Shown: piece by piece, positions 34,536-47,480 of the stretch
Numbering within the stretch: position 1 is the stretch's first letter
Layout: each line of letters begins with the position of its first letter
From: Isoetes taiwanensis
Taxonomy: Eukaryota > Streptophyta > Lycopodiopsida > Isoetales > Isoetaceae
Reading direction: 5' to 3'
DNA: 64,000 nt
NCBI GenBank assembly: GCA_021234155.1
Contig: JAJEKV010000002.1
Span: 43,823,203 to 43,887,202, forward strand
Program-made: the position numbers and the translations under genes
Notes under the pieces: model-generated
Databases searched by the model: none
Told to the model about the DNA's origin: nothing
Seen by the model: the letters and a program-made list of their open reading frames with translations, nothing else

Positions 34536-35469
34536 AAGTCCATCCGAGGCTGAGTTGCACGCCGTTGCCCCTTCACAGAGTTTGCTTGCCTGTTATGCCC
34601 TATCACAGAGCATGGATCAATGGCCAGAAATGGCTTGATCCAAAAGCGTGCCAGTTAAGGTTAGAGAAAATACAAAAGGTAAGGAGATGCTTGCCTTCAC
34701 TAACCAACAAAATCCCGAAGCTCGTGGAATGTGGAATATAAGTACAATGGTGTCCATGTTGAGCGTAACGAAGGGTTGCATGTCGCCGCTTCGCCAAGGT
34801 CATAATCTGGTTGACAACGAGGGAGCAAAGACTCTGTCAACAGAGGAAAAAGGAAAGATTCTTGGATCTTGGCAATTCATTTAAGCCCACACCTTGGATA
34901 TTGCGAGGGCCACCACTTGGCATCTCAATATTCAGACACTCAAACTTCTCATGTGACCTAATCAAGTCATGACAATTGGACGTTTAAAATTGTCCCATAT
35001 TTTCTGAGCCGTCCATCGCTTGTAGCTCTCTCTGCCCTTTCTTCACCCTATATTTGGGCCCATCTTCTAGTAGAAATTTCTGTGATCGATCCATCGAATC
35101 TATCGTGGATTCTTGCTCTAAATTAACTCGGCATGATCATCTGATGTAATCTTCACGTAGAGCACGATCTGCCAAATTTTCGATTTTTGCGCCCCGTCTT
35201 CGGTCATGAGTTGCATTCGATTTCAAGTTCTAGTGCCGGTTGAAAGGATCCGGCATAGCTGCCAATTGCTTGGGGCATGTGTTTGTTCACGAATTTGGGG
35301 TTTCTAACAGAGGCCATTTGGATCAAAAGCTTTGGAAGCGTATAGTTCAGTCTGATATAAAAGTTGCTATTCCAATTCGTATTACTCTCTGAAGAATTGG
35401 CTCTATCAAACACTAAAAGACGTAATACAGTAGTGTAGGCTTTATAAAAGAAGTTGTTGTGCCGAAGAA

Positions 35470-38400
35470 GAAATAATGGGATTATAGCTGCAGGAAATCT
35501 TCATTTTGGATCGGTGAGTCCTTTGCCTTTTTTCCTTTGATGATATGCTAATTCCTTTACAGTAACCGCACAGTGAAGTCTTCTTGTGTTCTCTAAGCTT
35601 AGCCGGATGATATATGTTTTGTCAAAGTCATTAAAATCTTAGATCATAAAGACAAAGGGAAACATTACGATTTTGCATGATTGATTATAGAAGGCTGCAT
35701 TTGCATATGTTCTTAGTTTTGTCCTAGGATATACATTCACGTGCAAAGAAGGTTATCGACAGACTGATATCGTAGCCAAATGCTATAAGTTACTTTTTTA
35801 TGCCGAGAAAAGTGCTTTTACATCTTGTTGACTAAAGCTATTTGTGAAAGATGATTTCGGACATTGGCTATGAAGTTGTCCTACGGCATTGTTTCATGGT
35901 GGAAGGAATGATTTTAGTTGTAACAATTAGTTGTTGTAGATAGTGTAGTAACTCTGGCTTCTGTGTTCTTCAGCTGTGACATAATGGCGGACAGATCAAA
36001 GCCTCTATATGTGGTTTTGATGGATGATGAAGCCAGTTCTATTGATGAAAGTGCTACACAGGAGGCTTTTTGTTCGCGTTACACCCGTGCTGCACTTCAG
36101 AGTACTTTGCAACTCATGGGATGCAAATCAAGACATGCTTTCAAGGTGTGTTTTATTTGTTTACGTAGTGTTCTATCATTGTTTGTATTATTGACATTTG
36201 CAGTCTTTTATGGCGGAACTAATTCCAGTAAAATAGTTATAACAAGGAGATGCATGCACAAGCCTGGTTGAAATGCATTTGCTGTGTTTGCACATGACAT
36301 GGCTCTCAATGCTACTAATTTTTTTGAGGTGCAAAATCCCTTTGATTGTAAAGTCCATTTGACTGTTACAACCTGATAATGAGGCATATGGATAATACCT
36401 CACACATGGGGTACGATGTCTGCAATGTGATTAAGACAATGCATATTTGTTGTGGGAATTTTTTTTTTTGGTGAACTGGCTAGTAGGACTATTCATTCGG
36501 CATATTGCTTGATCTTTGTTTATTTTAAGATCTTTTACAATTGTTTTATGCTCTGCCAGTGCTTAGTTCTGCTTTTTTGGTTAGAACAGATAAGTAACAG
36601 AGTGTTTGATGTGCTGTCGGGGCCACCATACAAGACAATATCCTATCATGGTAAGAATGGACATAGGAAGTTGGCTGAGCTGGAGTCCTACAAGGATCTC
36701 TCAAGTAAGCCACTGGCTCATTCTTGTTTGGACTCTGGTGTTAAAAAGCCTTTGAAGACGAATAGAAAAAGGTCCATGGTGGTAATAGGACGTGAGAAGT
36801 TCCTGAATGTTGTTTGTGATGCCCTTGCTCAATATCAATACGTGGGCCCTAATCAAAGAGCCGACCTCATGTTAGCCTGCAGGTAAGCTCAGTTAAAGAA
36901 TTAAGGAAGTTGTGTAAGTATTATATTACTAGTCTGGTCTAAGAACTGCAATTGCTCCTTTTTTTTAATAATTAAGATATTACTAGTCTGGTCTAAGAAC
37001 TGCAATTGCTCCTTTTTTTTAATAATTAAGATGTTCTCCTTTTGTTATAATAACTAAGGAAGTTGTTTAGGTATTATTATCACTAGTTTTCTCTAAGAGC
37101 TGCGATTGCTCTCTTGTTTCTTTGGGCACATGATTGATAATGGATGTTATCTTGTTCATTATAGATAAAGAATTAACGAATTCAACGTTAAAGAATTAAT
37201 GAAGCCCCAAAAAACATGTGTCCAACATGTGTTCAACTAAGGAATTAATGAAGTCGGTCATTCTTGTAGTAATTATGATTTGGAGTCAAGGTTTTACGTT
37301 CTGAAAGACTATTATTTGACTTCCTTTTTCTTAGGGTAAGAGAGCGGAAGACTTCTGTTACAATTTTGTTATGTGGTACGAGTGGCTGTGGTAAATCTAC
37401 GCTGTCTTCATTGCTGGTAATTGTGCATCGGGCTGGTAGTTGTTTGCTTGTATACATTTCCAACGGGGATGATTGAAGTTGTATGTTTGTTTGTGAGCTG
37501 TAGGCTAGCAGGCTTGGCATTACGACTGTTGTTTCAACGGATTCAATTCGGCACATGATGAGAAGTTTTGTTGATGAAGAAACCAGTCCTTTGCTCTGGG
37601 CTTCAACTTACCATGCTGGGGAATATTTGGATCCAGTTGCTGTGAAGGAGGCAGCAATGAGGAGGAAAGCTATGAAGTCTGCTAATAGTACAGTCTATAA
37701 TGTCTCCTATGAAGATTTGGGTGGTGGAGTGCAGTCCTCAACAGCAAGTACTGGCTACCCAGAGCATCAGGCTGTCAGAGAGTTGCATGCAAAAAGTGAG
37801 CAGAAAGAGGATGCTGATGTTAGTTCAAGTACAATGGTGATAGAGGGCTTCAAAGCACAATGTGAGATGGTCATTGACAGTTTAGATCGGCTGATAACAT
37901 CATGGGAGGAGAAAAACGAGTCGGTGGTTGTAGAAGGTGTACATCTGAGCTTAAATTTTGTGGTAAGTGGCCTATGTTAGTATATTTAAATGGTTGGTAT
38001 TTGACCAAACATTCTGATTTGACGCATGGTGCATGGGGTAGGGATAACTCTAATATGGTAGAACTTACTGCACTCATTGTGAAGGCAAGCCTTATAATCT
38101 TGGTCATCCTTGTTAATGAGTGCTTGTGTCATGGAGGTGGCAGCAGTCAAGAGAGGGCGATATGGTAGGCAAGTAATGCTGTTACTACTGACTGACTAAG
38201 AAACTGTGAACCTCGTCTTCTTGCTGCTTAGCATGGTTTTTGGCATTTAACAAATTTCTACAAAGCTGTTGGCACGGCAACAGGCTTTGACCTGTGATAA
38301 CTGATTGTTCTGCCTTGGTGGTCTCTGAGTGCATCACAAGGTATTTACCAGGGACAATGCAATATTAATACGGAGCTTAGGCAGCAATCTGCAGTATCAA

Positions 38401-40164
38401 TGATTTGTTCATTTGCCGTTCCAATTTGCTCCTTGATTTGCACGCAGCATTGATTATCAGATACTTGTTTTGATTTTTCGCTTTAGGTCGGCTTTTTATT
38501 AGCTTTATTGCATGTGTGATTGGCAAAAGATCTAATAAACTGGCTACTGATTTATTTTTCCAAAAGGGTAATGTAGACATGGATAAGGCATTCTCTTGCT
38601 TCTTGGTTTGTAGAATGTAAGATAAAATAAAGTTTGTGAATGTAAAATGAAATATAATACCTACGCATGTTTGAGGGATGGATTTAGCTGTTGCTAGTCT
38701 TGCATTGAAATGTAAACTTTTGTTTAAACGTGACAACTGAGTAGATTGGTATTGTCATGTTTCAACTTTTCAGATGGGACTTATGAGGAAGCATCCATCC
38801 ATAATACCATTCATGGTACACATAACAAATGAGGATAAGCATTTGGAACGATTTGCAGTTAGAGCGAAGTATATGACATTAGATCCATCAAAGAACAAGT
38901 ATGCGAAGTACATTGGGAACATCCGGACTATTCAGCAATACCTTTATAAATGTGCTGACAAGCATTTGGTACCAAAATTAAATAATACTAACGTTGATAA
39001 GAGTGTTGCTGCAATTCATGCAACTATTTTTAGTCGCCTACGTAGAAGAGAAGCTGGTGAACCACTCTATGATCAGCCAACAAATACTGTAAAGGTTGTT
39101 GATCAGGAGTATCGGAGTCAGTATGCAGCATCTTCGTTGGGATCAAAATGCATGTTCCAGTTAATACAAAGAAAAGGTTCTTCCCATCATTTAATGACAT
39201 TGATGAATATTGATGGATCTGTGGCCAAGGCATGGCCTATTGAGTCTATAGATACAAGTGGAAACTACATTTCAGGTAATGGCAGTGAAACCCTCGGAAG
39301 TCCTGTTTATGGACCTTTGCAAATAGCAAAGGCTGAGCCGGTGAATTTGCAGTTTGGAAACTTTGGTTTAAGTGCTTTCCCTGCGGAAGCAAGCAGCAGT
39401 GTTGATACTCCTGGCAGAGATGTTACAGAGGCCGGAAACTGCATGAATGCAGATTCACCTCGCTACGGAGAAGGTGCAGAAAAGGAGGTACGGCTGTCAA
39501 GTCATTTGATTTTTTTTCTTGCATTGATGTGCATCTGGCATCATTTAAATGTTCATGATTTTATTAATTCCATAAATTTAGGTTTTACTAATCCGAGTTG
39601 TAAATACAGTTGCTTGATGAGGCAACGGAGTTTGTACATGAAGAAGAAGCTGAAGAAGTAACTGCTTGCCTTGATAGTGATGAAGATCTTGATGAAAATG
39701 CACAGAAGCTAGAGGATGAAGAGGTTGTGCCAAGGTTTTGCTATTCAAATTTCATCCTTATTTTCTCTATGTTTGCTTAAAGTGGTTGATCCTATAACTG
39801 GCAGTTGGAGGGCTCTGTGAATGAGAGTATGAGGTCTGATGAAGAGGAAACTGAAGACAATGTTATTGATCACATTGAAGACAATGACACTGCGCATGTG
39901 GAGTCCAATTCGTCTGATGAACATGATGAAGATTATGCCACTGGGAGTACGTCACTCCCACGCATTGAAGATCTTTCTTTTTATATGCCTAACCACATCA
40001 GGAATGGCTTTGGTAGTTGTGGAAATGACTATTGTAGTTCTGTAAATGCAGATAAGGTGGTTGATTTTGATAAGCTAAAACAACCACAAACAGCGGAGAG
40101 CTCTGTCTCTCTATATGGGAAAGAGATGCAGAGTTTAGGAAAAAAGACATTTCCATGCTTCTAG
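35470..40164 (+). CDS. LPA1: LPA1-like P-loop NTPase (2-phosphoglycerate-kinase-related), complete
   Basis: Homologue of the plant LPA1 family (rice LOW PHYTIC ACID 1), linked genetically to seed phytate. The exact reaction is not settled. A leader exon ends at 35513 (ATCG/GTGAGT) and its intron ends at the AG before 35972. The ATG is at 35984. Coding exons are 35984-36145, 36590-36882, 37335-37416, 37504-37962, 38774-39487, 39610-39723 and 39805-40164, all in phase, for about 727 residues, which is near the family length. The Walker A motif is [12 protein letters not shown] in exon 3. [12 protein letters not shown] and EYLDPVAV in exon 4 and [14 protein letters not shown] in exon 5 are family signatures. 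The C-terminal part is acidic and low in complexity, as in orthologues. The last small donor (GAG/GTTGTG at 39723) is weak; the other junctions are strong. No disruption seen. Confidence 0.88.
36918..37030. repeat. 56-bp tandem duplication inside an LPA1 intron
   Basis: TATTACTAGTCTGGTCTAAG through GCTCCTTTTTTTTAATAATTAAGA occurs twice back to back in intron 36883-37334. The copies are identical, so the duplication is recent. Confidence 0.85.
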
Positions 40165-41440
40165 TAGTCCCAGGCTTAGCATGGCTTTTGTTATGTTCTG
40201 TTAGAAGATGACAAGGCTAAGCACTATGCAGCTATGAGGGAGCAAGCCGAGCAGTATGCATTTGTGTTTGGTGCAATTTTGTGTGATGCACTAGGATTGG
40301 AATTTGATTACAGGGTGCAGGAGTGAGATTGGCGTGAGACAATAGGTATGAGGTGAGAGGAGATATTGGCATGAGGTACAGGGATCTCTCTGAGAAAATT
40401 ATAATGTGAGATACAGGTATGTGAGAAATTATTTGGTGAATCCGGTTTGTGCAAATCATGTGTCGTAAGCTTGTTGGGATCTTAACAAGCTCAATGTGTT
40501 GTAAGCTCAATGTGATCTTGTCGGGATGTACAACAAGTTGATGCTTAATGTCATGTTCACGGAATTTTGCATGTAAAACTGAAATCCATGGACCATCTAT
40601 CTGGTAGCCATGGCTTTTTAACGTGGTTGCTGGCTTGCATTATAGTCCGTTTGAGAATATTTGCGATGGCTTCTCTGTTGCCTGTCCGAGGTGGTTTATT
40701 CTTTACCCAAGGTTGTTTATTTCTTTATATAGGCTTTTTGAAGGTGATGCTAACAATTGTTAAGCAAGGCTTTTAGAGTGGCAGTGTATTCCAGACTAGA
40801 AGACCCATCGCGAGCATTTTGCTAGTGCATTTGCATTTGAGCTTTAACTTGAAGCTTTACGTGGATGGGGAACGTTAAAACACCTTTAATTACTTTGCTC
40901 TTTGCTCATGATTAAGTTTTCAAAAATGTATCCAAATAAAATTCATATACAGAGTTATTAACGCTGATTGTCTCGAATTTTGAATTTAAGGCTCAATACG
41001 TGGATAGGGAACGTTAAAACACCTTTAATTACTTTGCATGATTAAGTTTTCAAAAAAGTATTTTATGTTGAAATACGTGGATAGGGAACGTTAAAACACC
41101 TTTAATTACTTTGCTCTTTGCTCATGATTCCAAATAAAATTCATATACAGAGTTATTAATGCTCATTCGTCTCATCTTTAATCTATATGAAATTGCGGTA
41201 TATCATTAATTTTATTTGATATATATGATGTATATATCTACACATGGATATACAAGTTATACACTGTTGGGGTGGTTTTAAGTTGGGGGTGGTGTAAAGG
41301 GGGCAGGTGTGTAACAAAGTTTTTAACAGTGGGGTGGTGTAAAAATGACAGGTGTGTAGAAGGTTTTTAATGTTAAAATTTTGTTAGATTCTATGAAGAT
41401 CCCTTTAGATTTTTTAAGATTGTATGAAGGTTCTTTTAGA
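40165..41440. repeat. LPA1 3' flank with three-copy tandem repeat (40858-41165)
   Basis: TACGTGGATRGGGAACGTTA, AAACACCTTTAATTACTTTG, then CATGATTAAGTTTTCAAAAA and AAATAAAATTCATATACAGA form units starting near 40858, 41000 and 41074. Unit length varies by internal deletions. 41268-41370 holds a GGGGTGGTGTAAA repeat pair. No gene is seen. Confidence 0.7.
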
Positions 41441-41443
41441 TTT

Positions 41444-42270
41444 TTCTAGAATTTTTTTTTTTGTGGGCAAGATGTTTATACTGTATTATATCCGAAAGAT
41501 GAAAATATACATACAGTTGAGCCAGACCTGCTACCACTTCTCCAATCCATGATAGCAGGCTGTGCTCGGGCCGGTACTTAGAGCCCCTCCCTCACCTTCT
41601 TCTCCGAGGGATACTATAGGGAAGGAGGCACTAATTTCCCGGACCACAATTTTCTAAAATGGCATGAACCTTATTAGAGTGGCTCCACAATAGGCGGATG
41701 TAAGATCTAGTACAATGGTTTGCCCCTCAGATCCAAAATCGAGGGTCTCAAGACTGATATGAAACGCCCAATGTTGAACAAAGAAACAACGTCGAAGATC
41801 CGGAATCGGCCACTCGCTGACCATCCAAGCTCAACACCGTAGGATGCCCGAAGAGATGAGGTGCGTTGGGGAGCAGATCTCATCCCGTTAACTTTCGACC
41901 AAGGATCCATTCCCGCAAGCTTGTACTATAGGAGATCGGACTGCTGTTCGGTGATGTACTATGGGACTCGACACTGTCTTCCATTAATGCAGAAGCTCAT
42001 ACTGGCCTACCCATTAAGGGTGGTTCAAATGCTCCCAAATTTCCTCTCATTCTCCTAGCATAGGCTGCAATATCGGATGCTCAGCTTCCCTATTAGTCTA
42101 GAAGCCAAGTTCCCTCACTTGGCCCCAGCCCAATAAAGAGGCAGCCATAAAGAACCTTAGTCTCCCGAACCAAGAATCCTTCGTACAACCTTGATTCACT
42201 GTCCAAAACCGTTCAAAATCACACCCATCCATTGAACCAGATTTCCCCTTGCTGGGAAAGGGGGTGGATG
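41444..42270 (-). mobile_element. Poly(A) retroposon with ~13-bp target duplication
   Basis: CTAGAATTTTTTT occurs at the left end (about 41445), merging with the poly(T) start, and again at about 42275. It brackets roughly 0.8 kb, the pattern of LINE-type target-primed insertion on the minus strand. The target is a TTTTAGATTTTTTAAGAT-type AT repeat, visible on both sides. The 3' end (AAATATACATACAGTTGAGC region) resembles that at 29518. No intact ORF remains. Confidence 0.65.
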
Positions 42271-42849
42271 AAACTAGAATTTTTTTAGATTCCTTTAGAT
42301 TTTTTAAATCCTCTTATATTTGTAGGAGGTTATGTTATGGAGATTCTTTTAGATTTTATAAGATTCGCTCAAATTTTATCAAGATTCTCATGGATTTTAT
42401 TGAAGTCCTCTTGGATTTTAAAAAATACAATTATTATTGTTAGCAACTTCTATTTTAAATTGAGGTGCCTATACATGCTAATTGATCAGTCAATGTTCAA
42501 TTTACCTCTACAAGAAATTTATCGTCGCGGCCAAGCCCGCCGCGAACATTTCTTTTGTCCAACTTTTCTTAAATTAAGTCGAAATGATCACAGTTGTGAA
42601 CCTGCAAAATTGATTAAACTAAATAAGCTTGAAAAACTCAAGTTTCCATATTTTCCAGAATAATGATAAATATATGATACAAAAAACAAATACTATTGCC
42701 AAATACATCTTTTACATCTGAAGAGTTTGTTTTTATTTATTTCCAATGTCTTATATATGGCATTGTGTGGAAACATTTCATCTGACATGGGCAAAACATT
42801 TTGTCTTGCATTTTCTAAGTGATGATCCAATTCCCTTATTCTCTCCAAG

Positions 42850-43238
42850 GAGTTTTCATTACTTGAGATTGCAGAAGTCCATCAAATATATACCGAACTA
42901 AAGTTGTTTACTGTGAACGTGGATCTACAACTTTCTCGCCCCCAGCCTCATCTAAGCAGATTGACTGCATTGACTCAATGGCAAATCTAGAAAAGCAAGA
43001 ACAACGACAATTTTAGAGGCACAAATCACACAAAGGACCAAGTTCACAAATTTGCCCACACTCTCATACCTCATGAACTCATGTGCATCTTCTTGCCTTC
43101 CAGACCCAAGGTGGTTTTCAATGTCACGCAGACGTGACAAAATAAGAATGGGGAAAAATGGATTCAGATGTGGGTTCTGAAAAGCTTCTAATATATGATT
43201 TCCAAGTTCGCACATAAAGCACCACATTTCGTTTGCCT
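42850..43238 (-). pseudogene. UBP15/16-like deubiquitinase fragment with premature stop
   Basis: Two adjoining exons of the peptidase C19 domain are readable. Exon a (about 43071-43238) encodes MWCFMCELGNHI ... LSRLRDIENHLGSGRQEDAHEFMR with a donor at 43070. Its QEDAHEFMR is the catalytic-domain block of plant UBP15-19. Exon b starts at 42986 after CTAG and encodes [20 protein letters not shown]. An in-frame TAA (42908-42910) then replaces the Glu expected before TTL. Homology (VRYIFDGLLQSQV) continues to about 42850 and ends. The MYND finger, the Cys box and the C-terminal His box of a complete enzyme were not found. This is a gene fragment, probably captured or left by deletion, beside the HIG1 gene on the same strand. 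Confidence 0.75.
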
Positions 43239-43378
43239 TTATACCAAGAAAGAAACCAGTATTAACATCTATATGATAAGGACTTCGAATAGTTGAGACT
43301 TAGTAAAAACACCACCATTTGTATAAGATAGTCAGTGCAAAAGTTTCGGTTTAGTGCAAAGAAGACAATTATAGCACA

Positions 43379-44236
43379 TCAAATTCCCTTTTCAGCAGGT
43401 ACAGGTACATGTTTAGTATATTGTTTTGCTTTCTCCCCTGATTTATACTCATAGTATCCACAACTGCAGCTCCAGAAAGTGCTAATAAAGTTAAGGCCTG
43501 TGCATGTATCCTGAAAGATGCAAGTTGCATGTATCAGTTACATAAAATAAAAAAATTTATGGGCTTCTAACATGTAACTCTCATAAAATGATTAACAGAC
43601 TTCTTCTGCTTCTTTGTTCTTAGCTAACTTACCAAAGTAAACAAATTAAGGCAGAAGAAAGAACAAAAATAGCTTACACACTCCTTTCTATTATCATCTC
43701 TGTAAATAATAGTACTATACGTAGGTATTCACATGTTAAACTATCCGCATGTTAAACTCCTTGAAGAGAAATATTTTAGATCTTAATCTTCAATATATTC
43801 ATGCTATTCAATGCAATAAATACACTGTTTATTGCACACTAGGGCCACAGTAGAGCCATAAGTGAAAAAATAAAACCGATCGATTTAACATAATCTCACC
43901 ATATCACAGCTCAACAGACCAGGTTATCATCAGCAAAATAAAAAAGGCAAGCAAAAATTTCCCATACCTGGCATGTATGATCTTTACACTCAACTTCCTG
44001 GGCTGGGAAAAATTCCATGCGAATGATCCTGCCAAAGCCATGGCCCAAAACGTCCCTAACCATATTGAAAAACTCACATTATAGCCATGTGATAAGGAAT
44101 TCAACAGATAAGCGATAGGAAAAAAAAGAAAAAGCCCCAAAAAAGGCTTACCGACAGTGCGAAGCTTATGATCGACGACCCAAGTGCAAAGCGATTCCAT
44201 AGTAGTCTTTTCTGTCTTTTGGTCGGAAGAAGCCAT
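43379..44236 (-). CDS. HIG1-domain mitochondrial inner-membrane protein, with an apparent 1-bp frameshift
   Basis: Plant HIG1 (hypoxia-induced gene domain) proteins are small two-helix mitochondrial proteins associated with respiratory complexes. Exon 1 (44152-44236) has MESLCTWVVDHKLRTV. Exon 2 (43968-44055) has GTFWAMALAGSFAWN and KLSVKIIHA. Exon 3 starts at 43510 with RIHAQALTLLALSGAAVVD. The RxIHAR...HAQALTL order is diagnostic. Junctions are in phase with GT..AG. After VVD the expected YYEYKSGEKAK continuation exists only in a shifted frame: one base appears to be missing at about 43456-43460 (GGATAC where GGATTAC would fit). The shifted frame ends at TGA 43379-43381; unshifted, a different tail runs to about 43372. 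Either an assembly error or an altered C-terminus. Confidence 0.8.
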
Positions 44237-47200
44237 GGAAGCGATTGAAAGGAAGATTAGATCGAAGATTTAAAGGAAAGATGGTAAAGCAGAAGGTCTG
44301 GCGAGCTAGAGGGGGTGGCTTGCTTGCGTATATGGATTTAGAACGAAGGATCCTCTGCGCTAGGTCAGTTTCAGCAATTCAATCGATTCAGAGCCACAAA
44401 TGCAGAATCGAAAAATAAAAGGGCCTGAAAGATACAAAGGCAGGGGTCATGTCTAAAAACCCAAATCTAGCTTGGCTATGGTAGCCGAGCAAAAAGGGGC
44501 CATTTGAAAGAGATTTTTTCTTAAGATCATAGCGAGGTTGCAAAGAATGCCAATTTGAATATGGTTTATCTAGCTATTAGAAATTTTCTTGACAAAAGGC
44601 ATGAGATCTTGTAGCACTATCCAAGCTTCGAGCTCGCAGCTTGGAAGCAAACTAATTCGTTGCTTACCAAATTTCAGCGATTCGAAGAGCTTGGACCAGG
44701 GTAAATCGGGTCTGTACCAGGCCTAAATTGTAAATTTTGTGAGGATTTATCCATGCCAAGGTTGATTTGAAGCAGATTGCTGCCGAATTTTCCTGCCACC
44801 AATTCCTCTACAATCGGTTCCGCCATAAATGCTCATAAATGCGTCTGAACACGCATTAATGCCCTGCAATCAATGAGTGCACGTGTCATGTTTTCGTAAT
44901 TTTTAAGGAAGAAAATAAAGGAGAACAAAAATGGGACACTGCATTACATAAGAAGGATGACGTTTTGCAAAATCTAGTAGAAATTACTATAAACTTACTA
45001 TTCTTAGATACTTTTTATTTTAGGTTGAAGTCCTTATCCATTCTATCAAAGAACATTCTAGAGCTATCTAGAAGTTTCTGGAATATTCTAGAGCTTTAGA
45101 AATCACTCTAGAACTATCTAGAACATTTTAGAACTTTTCTAGACAAAGTATTGGATTAACGAAGTTAAAAAAATAATATCCCTAATATATAATTGTAATA
45201 CGACTGATAAAGGGGCAGCTTAAATAATTATTGTTTATAGAAACTTCTATGCTTACAATTAAACACGTGCAAGCCTCAAGAATTTTAAGAAGCAAGCGGT
45301 GGCTTCGAGAAGCTTTTGTTGGTTCTGGAACCTTCTAGGTCATGGCTCTTCTAGAACACGAAGCTCTCTCCATTCTAAAAGTATCTAGAAGCTTCTCTTG
45401 CAAGCTTTGTGTGATGTTCCAGGGAAATATACGCCATAAATACGTATATTTTTAGGTCTATCATTATACAAGTCTATCTCCATAGCCTTGTATACCATAG
45501 ATTAGTGTATACCATAGGTTAGTGGCATAGGGTGCATGTCTAAGTTATTCATACAAGAAATTTATCCTGCATAGTTCGACTTGCTATTTATATCAAACAT
45601 CTAGTAATATATTGCTATTCAATTCTCGATTTTTGTCTGTCTAATCCTACCCTGGACTTGATTTTTGAGCTATTTTATGAACATGAGGCATGACAAACGA
45701 ATAATGTTTTAGTTGCATATTTGTTATAGGCATTGTGCGGATTAACACCATTGCAGGTTAAGAAAAAAGAAGTAAAACAAATTTGGGGCAACAATCAACA
45801 TATGCTTAGTTAGCATTTGCTTAAGAGTACCAAAAGCATTTGCATTTCCTCGTTGAAAGGAGTTAAGCACTAAGGAAGTATGTGTTAGTATCATTCTCAT
45901 TATTGCAAAATCCATTGAATGTACTATACTCATATTTGCATTATACTCGTACTGATTTTTGTGTCCTTCCTTTTTTAGTGACCATCACTAAGCAGTCACT
46001 GTATTTAAATAACCCTCGTGATGGTATTAGATTTTTGACCCTCAGGGATTTAAGTCCCTGAGCTTCTCATCGAAGCTATGAACAGATGGTTTCGAACCCT
46101 ATCTAACATTTGCCCTTTTCTGGAAAGCACGATTTTGGAGAGAAAAGCTCTCTCTGTGTTCTCTGTTTACAATCGATTCAACATTTCAGAAGCATCACGG
46201 TCTCTCGTTACTGGCCAGAGAAATGCCCAGACATAATTGCTGACAAACCGCACAGAGATGGCAAGAGCCGATGAACACTGCCATCATTCCAAGTTCTTTA
46301 TTTTCTGAATGTTGGTCACTGTGCCTTCTACGCTCAAGTTGTGGAATGTATGTGGCTCCATTTAATGCCACGAGGATCGTTGCCTATCCAACTACTTTCC
46401 CAGTGCTACGTCCTTTTGGAAGTTCTGAGCAAATAGAGGAAATTATCCAGTAGTGAAGGCTGCGTCAAACAACTCAAAATTGCAGTAAACAGGGACAGAT
46501 TTTGCAGAAGCCGCTCAGAAAGAACCTTTCAAGGCCTGATTTTTCGATGTGCTGACCTGTCCAAGCTAAACCCACAGTTCAGAAAACTCCAGTTTCGCTG
46601 CTAAAATACCTGCGCTCCCTGTTCGCTATTCACTGCTGACCATCGATACCCTAGATAGGCTGGCGACCCAAGAAGAACAAATCCGAATCCACTAATCTCT
46701 ATAGATCACCCCATTAGAATGTAGATGCTTTCCAGGCAGACATTTTCCAGTGCTGGTAATGAAGTATAATTTCATTCAAATACAACAGAAGAAAGAACTG
46801 GAGCATGATCTCTGCAATTAGATGAAGCAAATGAAAAATGCTGAAGACCAATTTAAAGCGAATAATAACAGACGAGAAAAAGGAAAAGCGGGGGGAGCAG
46901 AATTGCGAGGAATTTTAAGGCGAGAAGGAGGAGGAGGAGGGGGCTGCAGAGGATCTGAGGGCGAAGGAGAAGGAGCATTTTGGGCAGGAAGATCGACAGA
47001 CAGAATTCCATTAGAAGATAAAATCAACTGCAGCTCAGCCATGTGGGTAGCCTGATAATCCGTCAGAACAGCAAACTGAAGCCTGTCAAGCTTGGTCTGC
47101 AGATAAACGTAACCACTAACAAGAACCTCGCCTGGAAAGAATTCCCACTAATTGTTCTTCTTGTTCGAATTCGGATGGATTCGGATGAATCTTCTTGTTA

Positions 47201-47480
47201 GAGATTTGGATTCAGAGCAGATTCTTCCACCGAATCCGGCGATGCAGGAATAGGGCGATGCATCTTTGATTTTAGGGCAAAGGCACAGCTCTGCCATCGT
47301 GCCCGCCCGTCGATCCAGCTTGCTTGACCGTACCATACCAAGATGCTTTTAACGGACGAGATTCATCCACAAAAACGTGGCAATTAAACGCAAGCCTGGA
47401 TTGCGGCGCAGAACAAGAAAAAAGGAAAAAGAATAATTACAAAATGATTTATATATGTTTTGATAACTTAGACACCCTTA
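44237..47480. other. Intergenic region; TCTAGAA-rich cluster; no firm gene
   Basis: 45050-45400 is dense in TCTAGAA, CTAGAAG and related motifs. A minus-strand frame at 46818-47042 starts MAELQLILSSNGILSVDLPA and runs into Pro-rich sequence. It could be a first exon, but no partner exon or homologue was recognised. 46560-46800 shows nothing. Confidence 0.4.

Larger units (their letters stand above)
30561..35469. other. Gene-poor region, no gene recognised
   Basis: A purine-rich tract (30730-33300) makes long shadow ORFs of low-complexity hydrophobic sequence on the minus strand. One segment near 31000-31190 ends with a strong donor (CCA/GTAAGT) but lacks an ATG and partner exons. Other content is tandem repeats and hairpins, listed separately. 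Confidence 0.55.
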
